This document shows positions 1 to 9,298 of a stretch of 64,000 bases of DNA, one piece after another. The position numbers were made by a program, and so were the translations under genes. The notes under the pieces were generated by a model. The model was not told the origin of the DNA. It saw nothing but the letters and a program-made list of their open reading frames with translations, and did not search any database. This stretch comes from Opitutaceae bacterium (GTDB lineage Bacteria > Verrucomicrobiota > Verrucomicrobiia > Opitutales > Opitutaceae): positions 186,001-250,000 of the forward strand of contig JAEUHC010000019.1 of the NCBI GenBank assembly GCA_016794785.1, in the 5' to 3' direction. Numbering within the stretch: position 1 is the stretch's first letter; each line of letters starts with the position of its first letter.

Positions 1-1661
1 GTCCTTTCACGCAGCTCCTGCAGGCCAAACGCGCCGACTCGACGGGCGGCGTCTCGTAGCCCGGGCATGGCGCCAAACGGCGTGTCCCAGTCGTCGTTGT
101 AGCGGACAGTGGCGCCGGTGGCGTCGCGCAACGTGAGCTCGGGATCCACCAAGGCGCCCGGCAAGCCGAAGTTCCGCAGCGTGGGGCCGACGGCACGAAT
201 GAGGAAAGTGCGCGGCCCCGGGCCGCGCACAACCAACCCGGCAATCAGGCTCTGATCCGACAGGCCGACGGAACCGCGGGTCGAAAGGTTGCCCAGTCTG
301 CTCGCTCCGGGGGCGGTTGGTTCTGGATCGGCATCATAGACCTCGATGAGGGCCACCCCAGTCGCATTATCGGCGTCTGTGACGAGGGCAGTGTAGTTGC
401 CCGGTGCCAGGGACGTGAGCAACGCGGCGTCGTTGCTGCCGGTTGGCAGGGCAAATGCGCCCACGCGGACCGCTGCGGCCATGACCTCAGTTGCGGCGGA
501 TTGATTGCCCCAGTCGCCATTGTGATTAATCGTGCGGCTTGTGCCGTCGAACAGGGTCAGTTCCGGATTCGCGAGCGTGCCGGAAACGCCGAACGCGGCG
601 AGCGTGCCGCCGCCGACCGCGCGGATGAGCACGCGCTTCGGCGTCGTGCCGGTCACAACAAAGCCGCAGATCATCGCATTGGCGCCGGTGCCCACGTGGC
701 CGCGGGTCGAGATGTTGGCCAGGCGCGTCTCAGGTGTCAGGGTGGCAGGACGCACCGTGAGCTCCGCCGGTTCGCTCAGCACGGCGCCGGTCGCGGTGTA
801 GGCGAGCACTTGGTAGCTGCCGGCATCCGCGCGCTGCGCACTGCCCAGAGTAAACACGGGCCCCGTCTCCCTTTCGAGCGGCTCGGGCTGGCCTCCCAGC
901 CGCGTGATCATCCATACATAGCGCAGCGGCCCGCCGGTGTTCGCTCGAGCGGCCACGCTGAAGCTGGTTGGCTCGGCGATACTGCGGACGAGGCTGACGG
1001 GCTGGGTGCTGATGGTGACGGCGCCGTTTGGGAAATACAGCGAGCGGAGGCCGGCGATGTCGTCGGCCTGCAGGGTTTCGACGTTGCTGATCGTGCTGTT
1101 CATGACCGCTACGACATTCTGCGGAGGGGTTGCTTCGTCGGGATGATTGAGGCCGAGCACATGCCCAAATTCATGCAGGAGGATACGGCGCAGATCTAGG
1201 GGCATCTCGGCGGGCGTGGGACCGCCGCGCAAGGTGCCGCGGTAGGAATCCCAAGTCAGTGCGGCGTTCACGATCACGTCGCTCTCGGTGAACGTGGTGC
1301 CTTGGCTGTTACTGAGTGTGATAGTGAGGGTTCGGCTCGTCAGGGCTAGGCCGTAAGCGTCGCGGCTGAAAAAAACGGTGTTTATGCGATCCTCCTTTGT
1401 TGAGGGAGTCAGGGGCGGTGCGACTACCGTGGCGAAACGCACGCGACCGAGCTGGAGATTCCAATCGGCCGCGGCCGCAGCAGCCACCTGGTTCCACGAG
1501 GTGGCGCCGTCGCTCAGGGGCCGGGGTGGCTCGCCGAGCTGCAGCTGCAAGGTGACCGTGCCGCCCAGGCGGAAGACTCCGCTGCGCTCGAAGGCCACTG
1601 TCGTGGCCGCAAGGACCACGGTCAGGATGAAGGAAGCAAAGACTTTACCGTGCGACAGCAT
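1..1661 (-). CDS. secreted matrixin-type metalloprotease, C-terminus cut by window edge
   Basis: Zinc endopeptidase of the M10 matrixin type, expected outside the cell. Reading from the ATG at 1661, an N-terminal hydrophobic stretch (about residues 7-22) looks like a signal peptide. The zinc site HEFGHVLGLNH lies at residues 163-173, followed by a Met-turn (VMNSTI) and the family's DIAGLRSLY helix. After the protease come an Ig-like segment and two copies of a beta module with the pattern LSTRG...LIRAVG...FG...DPELTL, so the protein is at least 553 residues and continues beyond base 1. Matrixins are usually secreted as zymogens; I see no clear cysteine-switch propeptide. The start overlaps the end of the upstream gene by 17 bases, suggesting coupled translation. 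The protease assignment is firm; the substrate is unknown. Confidence 0.9.
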   Translation of the reverse strand, partial: MLSHGKVFASFILTVVLAATTVAFERSGVFRLGGTVTLQLQLGEPPRPLSDGATSWNQVAAAAAADWNLQLGRVRFATVVAPPLTPSTKEDRINTVFFSRDAYGLALTSRTLTITLSNSQGTTFTESDVIVNAALTWDSYRGTLRGGPTPAEMPLDLRRILLHEFGHVLGLNHPDEATPPQNVVAVMNSTISNVETLQADDIAGLRSLYFPNGAVTISTQPVSLVRSIAEPTSFSVAARANTGGPLRYVWMITRLGGQPEPLERETGPVFTLGSAQRADAGSYQVLAYTATGAVLSEPAELTVRPATLTPETRLANISTRGHVGTGANAMICGFVVTGTTPKRVLIRAVGGGTLAAFGVSGTLANPELTLFDGTSRTINHNGDWGNQSAATEVMAAAVRVGAFALPTGSNDAALLTSLAPGNYTALVTDADNATGVALIEVYDADPEPTAPGASRLGNLSTRGSVGLSDQSLIAGLVVRGPGPRTFLIRAVGPTLRNFGLPGALVDPELTLRDATGATVRYNDDWDTPFGAMPGLRDAARRVGAFGLQELRER

Positions 1662-2238
1662 GGCCGCGTATTTGGTGTGTGCGCACTTGGGCGAGAAAAT
1701 CGGCCGGGGTGAGGGCCGCAGCGACCGGCCGCGCCATCGTGGGGAGCCGCGCGGGATCGAGCATCGGCAGTCCGACCTCGGCGGCCGAGGTGAGCGGCGT
1801 GCGGTTGTGGCGCGCAACGTAGTCGTGACCGGTCGTGGCGTCGGTGAGCACGCGGTAGCGGCCGTGGTAGAATCCGACGAGCGGGCAAAACAGCCGGCCA
1901 TTTCCCTGCACAAAGAGGATCTCGCGGTCGCCGACTTTGAACTGTGGCATGCCCGCGATGAGGGCGCTCTTGTCGCCGAGCGTGCCGCCGGCGAGCGTGA
2001 GCGTGAGTTCGCGTGGTGCGGTGCCCTTGACGCATTCCTCCACCGCGATCGTGACAAAGGTATGGATCGCGGGGCCGTCCGGTGTGGCGACGGCGCGCGC
2101 TATGACGGTCGTCACGGTGCCCCGCACGATGCAGTCGGCCTCGGCCACAAGTTCGGGAAAGGTCGGTGCGATCACGGTCGTCGCGTGAGCACCGATAGCG
2201 AACAGGGCGAACAAGCCTACGGGGATAAAGAAGCGCAT
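1645..2238 (-). CDS. small exported protein of unknown function, partner of the matrixin
   Basis: 197 residues starting with a clean signal peptide (MRFFIPVGLFALFAIGAHA). The mature part begins TTVIAPTFPELVAEAD and has alternating hydrophobic strands, fitting a small all-beta domain, with motifs VRGTV and GDREILFV and two Cys (one in CVKG, one in FCPLVG). An in-frame ATG exists at 2337, but the ATG at 2238 directly precedes the signal peptide and was chosen. The gene overlaps the matrixin start by 17 bases, so the two are probably co-translated and act together outside the cytoplasm. A chaperone or inhibitor role for the protease is conceivable but not shown. I do not recognise the family with certainty. 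Confidence 0.7.
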   Translation of the reverse strand: MRFFIPVGLFALFAIGAHATTVIAPTFPELVAEADCIVRGTVTTVIARAVATPDGPAIHTFVTIAVEECVKGTAPRELTLTLAGGTLGDKSALIAGMPQFKVGDREILFVQGNGRLFCPLVGFYHGRYRVLTDATTGHDYVARHNRTPLTSAAEVGLPMLDPARLPTMARPVAAALTPADFLAQVRTHQIRGHAVAR

Positions 2239-2264
2239 TGCGCGGCTGTGACAGACATGGCGGC

Positions 2265-3326
2265 TTAAGGTTGCCGCCGTCGCCACGCCTCGACGATCTG
2301 GCGGATCGTCTCCTCCAGCGACTGCGTGATGTCCCACGCCGGATAGTGCGCACGCATTTTGCGCAGGTCGCTATAGTAGCAGATGTGATCGCCCGCGCGA
2401 TTCTGGTCCACGTAGGTGAAGACCTGCGCCTTGCCGGAAAACTTTTCTGCGATTTTGAAGGCCTCGAGGATAGACGTGCTGTTGGCCTTGCCGCCGCCGA
2501 GGTTGTAAACCTCGCCCGCGCGTGGTGCGGCGACGAAGGCCGCCATGAAGCGCGCGACGTCGAGAGAGTGGATGTTGTCGCGCACCTGTTTTCCCTTGTA
2601 GCCGAACACGCGGTATTCGCGGCCCTCCAGATTGCATTTCACGAGGTAGCTGAGGAAGCCGTGCAACTCCACGCCGCTGTGGTTCGGCCCAGTGAGGCAC
2701 CCGCCGCGCAGCGCGCAGGTGGGCAGGCCGAAGTAGCGGCCGTATTCCTGCACCATCACGTCGGCCGCGACTTTCGAGGCGCCGAAGAGCGAGTGCTTTG
2801 ATTGATCGATGGTGAAGGTCTCCGCGATGCCGTGTTCGTAGGCGGGGTCGGCGTAGTCCCAGCGCGTCGGCTGCTCGGTGAGCGCGATGCGGTTGGGCGC
2901 GTCGCCATAGACTTTGTTCGTGCTCATGTGCACGAAGGGCGACTCCGGGCACGCCTGCCGCGCGGCCTCCAGGAGGTTGAGCGTGCCGGTGGCGTTGGTG
3001 TCGAAGTCGTCGAACGGAATTGCCGCCGCTCGATCGTGGCTCGGCTGCGCCGCGGTGTGGACGATCGCAGCCGGCTTCACTTCGCGCACGAGCGCGAGGA
3101 CGCCGGCGCGGTCGCGGATGTCGAGTTCGTGGTGGACGAAGCCCTTGAGATCGGCGGCCAGCCGGTGCTGGTTCCAGCGCGTGTCGCCCTGCGGGCCGAA
3201 GAAGACGGCGCGCTGGTTGTTGTCCACGCCGTGGATGGTGTAGCCGAGTTCGCGCGCGAAATACGCGCAGACTTCGGAGCCGATGAGACCGGAGGAGCCG
3301 GTGACGAGGAGCTTCTTGGCGGACAT
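2265..3326 (-). CDS. NAD-dependent epimerase/dehydratase, CDP-paratose 2-epimerase-like
   Basis: 353 residues, extended SDR sugar-nucleotide enzyme. The Rossmann motif TGSSGLIG is at residues 9-16. Downstream strings GGCLTGPNHSG, YKGKQVRDNIHS and YNLGGGKANSTSILEAF resemble the RfbE/Tyv (CDP-paratose/tyvelose epimerase) branch rather than GalE. The position of the usual catalytic Tyr in YxxxK reads FGASK, so the Tyr seems replaced by Phe, unlike the other epimerase in this window (37660-38646), which has YGASK. No genes for the upstream CDP-3,6-dideoxyhexose steps are visible, so the substrate may differ. The ATG at 3326 sits right before the nucleotide fold; the frame remains open further upstream but that stretch overlaps the next gene. 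Confidence 0.8.
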   Translation of the reverse strand: MSAKKLLVTGSSGLIGSEVCAYFARELGYTIHGVDNNQRAVFFGPQGDTRWNQHRLAADLKGFVHHELDIRDRAGVLALVREVKPAAIVHTAAQPSHDRAAAIPFDDFDTNATGTLNLLEAARQACPESPFVHMSTNKVYGDAPNRIALTEQPTRWDYADPAYEHGIAETFTIDQSKHSLFGASKVAADVMVQEYGRYFGLPTCALRGGCLTGPNHSGVELHGFLSYLVKCNLEGREYRVFGYKGKQVRDNIHSLDVARFMAAFVAAPRAGEVYNLGGGKANSTSILEAFKIAEKFSGKAQVFTYVDQNRAGDHICYYSDLRKMRAHYPAWDITQSLEETIRQIVEAWRRRQP

Positions 3327-3379
3327 GACGGAAAGGGAGGCGGCAGGGAAAAAGCAGAACGCGACGCGGGCGACGTTAT

Positions 3380-4057
3380 TCAGCGTTTCTCCGCCACGAC
3401 GAGAAACTGCCGGCCAAAGAACCTCCAGAGGATCGGCAATCGCAGGTAGAGCCGCACAAACGCCATCGGGTAGGCCGGCTGGTTGATCGTCGTGTAGGGC
3501 AGGAAGCGCGCCTCCGAGCGGCGCACGATGTAGCCGTTGTTTTCCAACGCCTCGCCCAGCGAGGCTTCGGTGAGACAGAGAAAATGATCCCAGAAATCCC
3601 AGTAGGCGCCCTGGACGTATTTGATGTTGGGTCCGAGCGCGATGAGCCGGCCGCCGGGCTTCAGGCAGCGCGCGGCCTCGATGAGCGTGAGCTTGAGCGC
3701 CAGCTTGTCGGGCAGGTGCTCGAAGAAATTGCTCGTGAAGATCGCATCCAGTGATCCATCCGCCAGCGGCCAGCGTTGCGCGCAGTCCTGCAGGATGAGG
3801 GTGACGGCGGGATCGAGGTGCTCGGCGGCCTTGGGGTTGAGGTCCATCGCGTAGCGCCGGCCGGCCTGCACGTGGTTGATGAACTCGCCGTAGCCGCAGC
3901 CGAGGTCGAGCACGGTGCCGCCGGGCGGAATCATCGGCTGGAAAAAACTCTCCACGAGCGTCGCCCACAGCCGCTGGCGGTAGCGCACGCGCTCCGCCTT
4001 GAAGCGTCGTTCGTAGATCGCCTTGAGCTCTTGGGGGTCTTTGACGCTCGTGCTCAT
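3380..4057 (-). CDS. class I SAM-dependent methyltransferase
   Basis: 225 residues. Motif I is clear (VLDLGCGYGEF), followed by an acidic residue after strand 2 (AMDLNPKA), the motif IV region DAIFTSNFFEHL, and the post-motif CLKPGGRLIALGPN. The C-terminus carries bulky aromatic and basic residues (WRFFGRQFLVVAEKR) that may touch the membrane or a lipid-linked acceptor. The ATG at 4057 gives the normal length for this family. It sits 53 bases after the preceding coding unit of the epimerase/membrane-protein run, so sugar O-methylation of a surface glycan is likely, though small-molecule or lipid methylation is not excluded. Confidence 0.8.
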   Translation of the reverse strand: MSTSVKDPQELKAIYERRFKAERVRYRQRLWATLVESFFQPMIPPGGTVLDLGCGYGEFINHVQAGRRYAMDLNPKAAEHLDPAVTLILQDCAQRWPLADGSLDAIFTSNFFEHLPDKLALKLTLIEAARCLKPGGRLIALGPNIKYVQGAYWDFWDHFLCLTEASLGEALENNGYIVRRSEARFLPYTTINQPAYPMAFVRLYLRLPILWRFFGRQFLVVAEKR

Positions 4058-4118
4058 GGGCGCGGGACAATCGGAAGCGGTCGGGGCGGGCTCAAGCCAA
4101 AGGTAGTGCGGCGCACGG

Positions 4119-5333
4119 CTACTTGCCCTTCGGCCGGCCCGGATATTCGATCCACCAGCCTTCGGGCAAGGTGAGGATGTTGGCGGGCGTGCCGGTGCGA
4201 ATCGGATCGCAGTGCTCGGCCCAGCGGTAGTCCGGGGGCGCGGGCATCGTGAAATGCGGCGCATTCAGCGCCAACCCGAGCAGGCAGAGCCCGCGGGCGC
4301 TCCACGCCATCGCGCGCTCTGCCGCGAAACACTCGGCGATGAGCAGCCACGTCACCAGCACGCGCGGCATGAAGAAATACCGGTCGCCGTTCACCATGTC
4401 GGCCGGTGTCCACAGATCGGTGCGCACGCGCGACAGGCTGGCCGCCAGCAACAGCCCAAACACGATCGTGACCGGCAGGCGCCAGGCGCGTCCGCCGGTG
4501 GCTCGGGTCGAGCGCCAGAGCAGCGCGCCGATGATCACGACGGCGAGCGCGGCATGCACGGCCGCGGGCCAGGCCCGCACCGCCGCCGGGCCGAAAAGCG
4601 GCCAGGTCACAAGCCGCGCGCCATGCACGGCGAGAAATCCGAACGGGTGGAAGGGCTCCGTGGTCGATTGCAGCGCCAGTCCGCCGCGTGTCAGGAACCA
4701 GCCTTGCACGGCGGCGCACACGCCCAGGACGCCGAGCGCGAGCCAGGTGTCGATCCCGCGCTCACGCCACGCCCGCCACGCATAAAGCGGGAGAAACAGG
4801 AGGGCGAAGGGCCCGTTGAGCCCCACCAGCCCGAGGATCGCCAGATCGCCGGCGCGATGCCACGCGTTGGCCGCCGGGCGGGTGAAGAGCTGGAGCAGCA
4901 GGAAGAAGGTCGTGATCGACTGGAGGTTCGTCACGTTGATGATCGGCTCCGCGCTGCATACGGTGAACGGGATCGCGAGCATGAGCCACGGCTTGTGCGG
5001 CAGGGCGACGCGCTGCGACGCCAGCCGCGCGATCACCCCCACGGCGATGGCGAAGGCGAGCCCGTTGTAGATCGCGGGCCACCACGCCACGTCCGCCGTG
5101 CGGCTCGCGATCCAGGCGATGAGGCGCGGGAGGGTGTGGAGATAGCCGTTGTAGGGCTCGATTAGCGCGCGCGACCCCCAGTCGTGATCCTGTTGGAGGA
5201 AGATGCTGCCATCCTCGGCCCAGAGCTGCGGCGTGTGCAGCGCCCACGGCTTGCGCAGGAGAAGGAGCACCGCGGCCACCGGCACGAGCCAGGCGAAGCG
5301 CGGCGTTTCGGCCGGGGCGGAGGGCGCGCTCAT
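4119..5333 (-). CDS. multi-pass membrane protein, GT-C-like, 'WAED' family copy 1
   Basis: 404 residues with roughly ten hydrophobic segments. The N-terminus has one TM helix followed by LRKPWAL and PQLWAEDGSIF (about residues 27-45), an acidic first loop like that of GT-C glycosyltransferases, then YNGYLHTLPRLIAW. The last 40 residues contain YRWAEHCDPIRTG and a short basic tail (YPGRPKGK). Two further copies of the family occur here: the C-terminal half of 6346-9273 and 18887-20095. GT-C enzymes use lipid-phosphate sugars in the periplasm; that role is inferred from topology and the acidic loop only. It lies three bases downstream of a methyltransferase gene, in the same transcription unit. 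Confidence 0.7.
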   Translation of the reverse strand: MSAPSAPAETPRFAWLVPVAAVLLLLRKPWALHTPQLWAEDGSIFLQQDHDWGSRALIEPYNGYLHTLPRLIAWIASRTADVAWWPAIYNGLAFAIAVGVIARLASQRVALPHKPWLMLAIPFTVCSAEPIINVTNLQSITTFFLLLQLFTRPAANAWHRAGDLAILGLVGLNGPFALLFLPLYAWRAWRERGIDTWLALGVLGVCAAVQGWFLTRGGLALQSTTEPFHPFGFLAVHGARLVTWPLFGPAAVRAWPAAVHAALAVVIIGALLWRSTRATGGRAWRLPVTIVFGLLLAASLSRVRTDLWTPADMVNGDRYFFMPRVLVTWLLIAECFAAERAMAWSARGLCLLGLALNAPHFTMPAPPDYRWAEHCDPIRTGTPANILTLPEGWWIEYPGRPKGK

Positions 5334-5336
5334 TCG

Positions 5337-6311
5337 CTAGGTGCGATTGGCGGTCGGCGGCGCGGAGAGCTCGCCGGCGGGATACATCGTGGGCGTGATG
5401 TCTTCGACGGTCACGGGCCAGCTGAGCGCGGAGTCGTGCGTCTTCCGCACGATGGAGGCCGAGCCGAGCCAGGCGGGGCTGTCGGGCATCGAGCGCGTGA
5501 CCGGCGACGTGCGGCGCGGATGCACGCGGGCCGGCTCGCCGACCACGGCCTCGAGCACCTCGAAACCCGTGGCGCGGTTGAAGAGCGCCGGCCAGCTATG
5601 CTGCGAGAAGCGCCAGAAATCCCACGGCTCCTCGTGCGGCGGCCAGGTCTGGTGCGTGGCCGTGTAAACGATGCCGCCCGGCGCCAGCACGCGGTTGAGC
5701 TCGAGCGCGACCTTCCACGGCATCGCGAGATGCTCGAAGACCGAGGTGGAAAACGCCGCGACGAACCGCTGTTCGGGAAACAGCCGGCCCAGCTCGTGCG
5801 CATCGCCCACGATGTCCACGTTGGGCCCGGGCAAGATGTCGAGGCCCACATAGGTCAGGCGCCCGGGGATGCGGTGCCGCCGCGTGATCGCCGAGCGCGC
5901 CCGCGAGCCGATCTCCAGCACGGCGCCGGATTCCAGGGTCGCGACCCTCATCAGGAAATTTTCCCAACTCTGGAAATACGGGTCGCCGTGCGCGCAGTTG
6001 GTGAGGGCATCCTCGCCGATCACGCACGTGCCGTCGGCCAGCCACATCCGCAGCGTGAAGGGCTGCCCGAGCAGCGCCGCATCCGCGGTGATCCATTCAT
6101 CGAAGCGCGCCTGGGCCGCCGTGGGCCCCAGGGCCTGCGCCACATCGGGGCTCGCTGTGCCGAAGCTCGCGAGCGGCACGATGGCCTGGCCGTCGAGTTC
6201 GACCTCGGCGCGCACGATCGGCGAGCCGCCGTGGTGGCACCAGCCGCGGAGGCGGAGGCGGTCGAAATAGACTGCGCATTCGTCGATCTTCCAGTTGAGG
6301 GCGTGGGCCAT
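5337..6311 (-). CDS. methyltransferase with N-terminal GW/DV beta-sandwich domain (copy 1)
   Basis: 324 residues. Residues 1-100 form an accessory domain with the signature RGW (22-24), a later SPDV and RFDEW. The catalytic part follows: EIGSRARSAITRR at motif I, then YVGLDILPGPNVDIVGDAH, SVFEHLAMPWKVALELNRV and PGGIVYTATHQTWPPHEEPW. Motif I is unusual (EIGSRARS instead of the common GxGxG). Paralogue of 17848-18837, with near-identical core motifs. The ATG at 6311 gives MAHALNWKIDEC, matching the paralogue's MALNWKIDEC, which fixes the start. Together with the membrane protein three bases downstream it suggests a repeated methyltransferase + membrane protein unit. The acceptor is unknown. 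Confidence 0.8.
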   Translation of the reverse strand: MAHALNWKIDECAVYFDRLRLRGWCHHGGSPIVRAEVELDGQAIVPLASFGTASPDVAQALGPTAAQARFDEWITADAALLGQPFTLRMWLADGTCVIGEDALTNCAHGDPYFQSWENFLMRVATLESGAVLEIGSRARSAITRRHRIPGRLTYVGLDILPGPNVDIVGDAHELGRLFPEQRFVAAFSTSVFEHLAMPWKVALELNRVLAPGGIVYTATHQTWPPHEEPWDFWRFSQHSWPALFNRATGFEVLEAVVGEPARVHPRRTSPVTRSMPDSPAWLGSASIVRKTHDSALSWPVTVEDITPTMYPAGELSAPPTANRT

Positions 6312-6345
6312 GGCGCGACAGCTAAGTTCTCCCGCAGCCGCCGAG

Positions 6346-9273
6346 TCAACGGGCCTGCGGCCGGCCGCGATATTCGAGAATCCACTCTTCGGGCAGAATC
6401 GGAATGCGCGCTGGCACGCCTTGGCGGATGGGCTCGACGTGCGTGGCCCACTGGTAATCGCGCGGAGCGGGGACGATGAAGCTGCCGGCATGCACCAGCG
6501 CGATCACGAGGCACACCGCGCGCGCGGTGTGCGCCACCGCCCGGGTCGCCGTGTGGAATTCCGTCACGAGCAGCCACACCAGCAGCACGCGCGGGATGTA
6601 GAAATAGCGGTCGGCATACACGTAGTCTTCGCCGGTCCAGGTGTCGGGCCGCGAGCGGTGGATCGCCGCGAGCGAGAGGAGCACAAATCCGGCGACGAAA
6701 TGGATGCGCGCCATCCGCCACCGATGCGGCCGCAGCGCCCACGCCAGCACGGCCACGATGAAGGCCCCCCCGATCGCCCCGATGGCGGTCGGCGGCAGCT
6801 TGCCGGTGAATTCCTGGCCGAGCACCGGCCAGACGACGAGACGCCGGGCCAGCGCCACGAGGTTGGGCCAGAGCTGGAGCGCCTGGGCCTGATACTCGAA
6901 CCGCGGGCCGGTCGCGACCACGAACCAGGCCTGCAGCGCGGCCCCGGCCGCCACGATGAGCACGGCCGCGCGAGTGTCGCTGTCGGGCTCCCGCCACCAC
7001 CGCCAGGCGAAGAGCGGCACGAAGAGAATCGCAAACGGCCCCGTCAGCGCCAGCACCGCCAGGATCGCCCGGTCACCGAACCGCTCGAGCGACGTGCGGG
7101 GCGCGGCCATCAGCGGCTGCACGAGCAGGACGAACGCCGTGATCCACTGGAGATTTGTGATGCTGCCCATCACCTCGCCGCTGTGGGGCACGGCGAGAAA
7201 CGCCAGCGCGAGCCAGGGTTTGCCCGGCAACTGCAGCCGCGGGGAAAAAATCCGCATGATCACCAGCAGCCAAATCGCGACCGCCACGCCGTTGTAGAAC
7301 GCCGGCCACCAGGCCGGATCGAGAATCTTCGGCGCGATGGCGGCGATGAGGCGCGGGAGCGTGTGCAGGTAGCCCATGTAGGGCGTCGTCAGCGCCCCTG
7401 TGCCGAGCAGATCCGCCTGCAGGAGAAAAATCGAGCCGTCCTCCGCCCAGAGCTGCGGCGCGGTGAGCGCATGGGGTTTGCGCAGGAAAAGCAGCAGCGC
7501 GAACGCCGCGAGCGCGGGCAGCGTGAACCGCGCCTGGGAGGAGCGGAACCACTCGCGCACCCGGGCGACACGCGGGGCGAACGCCGCGGCCTGCTCGGCG
7601 GTGAGCAACGATTCCGCGCCGAGGATGACGATCGCGAGGCCGAAGACCCCCGTCGCCGCCACGGCAAACAGCGTCGGCGGTGTGCCGGCGAAGGCGCTCG
7701 AGGCCGGTAGCCACGTGCAGGCAAAGAGCCCGATCTGGACGAGCGCGAGTCCGGCGAAGAGCGCGCGATTTGCCAGCAGGGTCCAGCCGGCGAGCAGACC
7801 GATCATGAGCAAGGGCACGACGTAGGAGCCGAGGTGCGTGATCGTGCTCCCCGGGATGAACATCAGCGCCAGCCACGCCGTCAGCGTGAGGGTGAGCCAG
7901 GCCAGCGCCAGCCGGTGGCGGCCCTCGCGTCGGCGCCACGATGTCCGCTGGCGAAAAAACTGCCACAGCAGCAGCGGCAGCGCGACCACGCCGAGAATCC
8001 AGGCCGCCGGCGCCCGGAACGGCCGGAAAAATTCATCTGCCCGCGCCGCCGCGCGCGCCCCGGCATCGACGGGCAGGAACAGATGCCGCCACTCGCCCTT
8101 GAAGATCAGCCGCAGGTTTTCCGCGCGGGTGGCCAGCGCCTTTTCCCAGCCGGCAGACCGGTAGCTTTCCATGAGCGTTTCGGTCACGCCGCGATCATCG
8201 GGCGGGATCACGCCGGCGAGGTGCCACTTCAGGAGGCGGTTGCCCGGCGGTTCGTAGAGACGCTGGTAGGCGCTCCACGGCAGCGAGAGCACGATGAACA
8301 CCGCCGCGGCGAGCAGCCACGCGCGCCACCGGCGCCGCCAGGAGAGAAGGGCGAGCGGGGCGAGCCCTAGGAGCGAAAACATCACCCCGCCGTGCGCCAG
8401 CGCGCCGCATGCGGCGAGCGCCCCGAGCACCGGCCCGCGTCGCCGCGGCGCGACGTCGCGCGGGTCCGCGAACATCACGCAGAAACCGATCAGCATCAGC
8501 GCGGCGGCGCCGAGCTTGGGCCAGACAAACACGGAGTTGAAAAGCAGGAAGCCGGTGAACACCGCGGCCGCCGCCGCCGCCTGCGCCGCGCGCTCCGCGA
8601 GGCCCAGCCACCGCAGAAAAAGCCAGAGTGCCGGAATCCACAGCAGTTGAAACCACACGCCCGCCGTGGCGCAGGCCTTGTCGTGGCCGAAGCCGAGCGC
8701 GCGCAGCGCCGGCAGCGTCACGAGTGCGATGCCCGTTTGCAGCGGCGGCCGGTCGCTGCTCAGCCAGTCTCCGCCGATGGCTTTCGGCGAGATCCCGATA
8801 TCCAGCCGCTCGGCGAAGATGCGCGGGATCTCGGGATCGCCGGGCATGTTGGGGATGAACCGGTGGCTGGCGGTCGCGGTGAAGCTCGGCTTGGTCCAGA
8901 TGAAAAGCGCTGAGATGTAGAAGCACCCGGCGAACAGCATGAGCGCGACGAGCGCCCCGAGCCGCGCGGGCGCGGCGGGTGCCTGCGTCGCGCGGCGGGG
9001 CGCCAGCCACGCGTGGACCAGCGTGCCGAGAATGGCGGCCATCGCGATCCAGCTGAAGGCCCGGCCGAGCAGCGGATGGACGAAGTAGCAGGCAAACGCC
9101 ACGTAGCCGAGTGCGCAGGGCGCCAGGGCCGCGAGCGCCAGGGTGGCGGTGAAGGACGAATCCCGGCCCGTGATCCGGCGCCGCCAGATGTCCGCCGCGA
9201 AGCCCGCGCCCGAGAGCACGAGGCATTGAAGCGCGAAGACCAGCAACGTCGAGGGCAGCGAGAGCGCGGGCAT
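6346..9273 (-). CDS. fusion of two multi-pass membrane proteins; C-half is 'WAED' family copy 2
   Basis: 975 residues, about twice the size of copy 1. The N-terminal half (about 1-560) is a polytopic protein with a large early loop containing ERLDIGISPKAIGGDWLSSD and RPPLQTGIALV, which resembles the acidic periplasmic loops of GT-C glycosyltransferases. The C-terminal half (from about residue 585) repeats copy 1: LRKPHALTAPQLWAEDGSIF near residue 608, then YLHTLPRLIA and a closing ATHVEPIRQG. The frame is open throughout with no sign of a frameshift at the join. Inferred to be two glycosyltransferase modules in one chain; the activity of each is unproven. Confidence 0.7.
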   Translation of the reverse strand: MPALSLPSTLLVFALQCLVLSGAGFAADIWRRRITGRDSSFTATLALAALAPCALGYVAFACYFVHPLLGRAFSWIAMAAILGTLVHAWLAPRRATQAPAAPARLGALVALMLFAGCFYISALFIWTKPSFTATASHRFIPNMPGDPEIPRIFAERLDIGISPKAIGGDWLSSDRPPLQTGIALVTLPALRALGFGHDKACATAGVWFQLLWIPALWLFLRWLGLAERAAQAAAAAAVFTGFLLFNSVFVWPKLGAAALMLIGFCVMFADPRDVAPRRRGPVLGALAACGALAHGGVMFSLLGLAPLALLSWRRRWRAWLLAAAVFIVLSLPWSAYQRLYEPPGNRLLKWHLAGVIPPDDRGVTETLMESYRSAGWEKALATRAENLRLIFKGEWRHLFLPVDAGARAAARADEFFRPFRAPAAWILGVVALPLLLWQFFRQRTSWRRREGRHRLALAWLTLTLTAWLALMFIPGSTITHLGSYVVPLLMIGLLAGWTLLANRALFAGLALVQIGLFACTWLPASSAFAGTPPTLFAVAATGVFGLAIVILGAESLLTAEQAAAFAPRVARVREWFRSSQARFTLPALAAFALLLFLRKPHALTAPQLWAEDGSIFLLQADLLGTGALTTPYMGYLHTLPRLIAAIAPKILDPAWWPAFYNGVAVAIWLLVIMRIFSPRLQLPGKPWLALAFLAVPHSGEVMGSITNLQWITAFVLLVQPLMAAPRTSLERFGDRAILAVLALTGPFAILFVPLFAWRWWREPDSDTRAAVLIVAAGAALQAWFVVATGPRFEYQAQALQLWPNLVALARRLVVWPVLGQEFTGKLPPTAIGAIGGAFIVAVLAWALRPHRWRMARIHFVAGFVLLSLAAIHRSRPDTWTGEDYVYADRYFYIPRVLLVWLLVTEFHTATRAVAHTARAVCLVIALVHAGSFIVPAPRDYQWATHVEPIRQGVPARIPILPEEWILEYRGRPQAR

Positions 9274-9298
9274 CGGCGAAGGGGAGCGGGCGCGTCGC

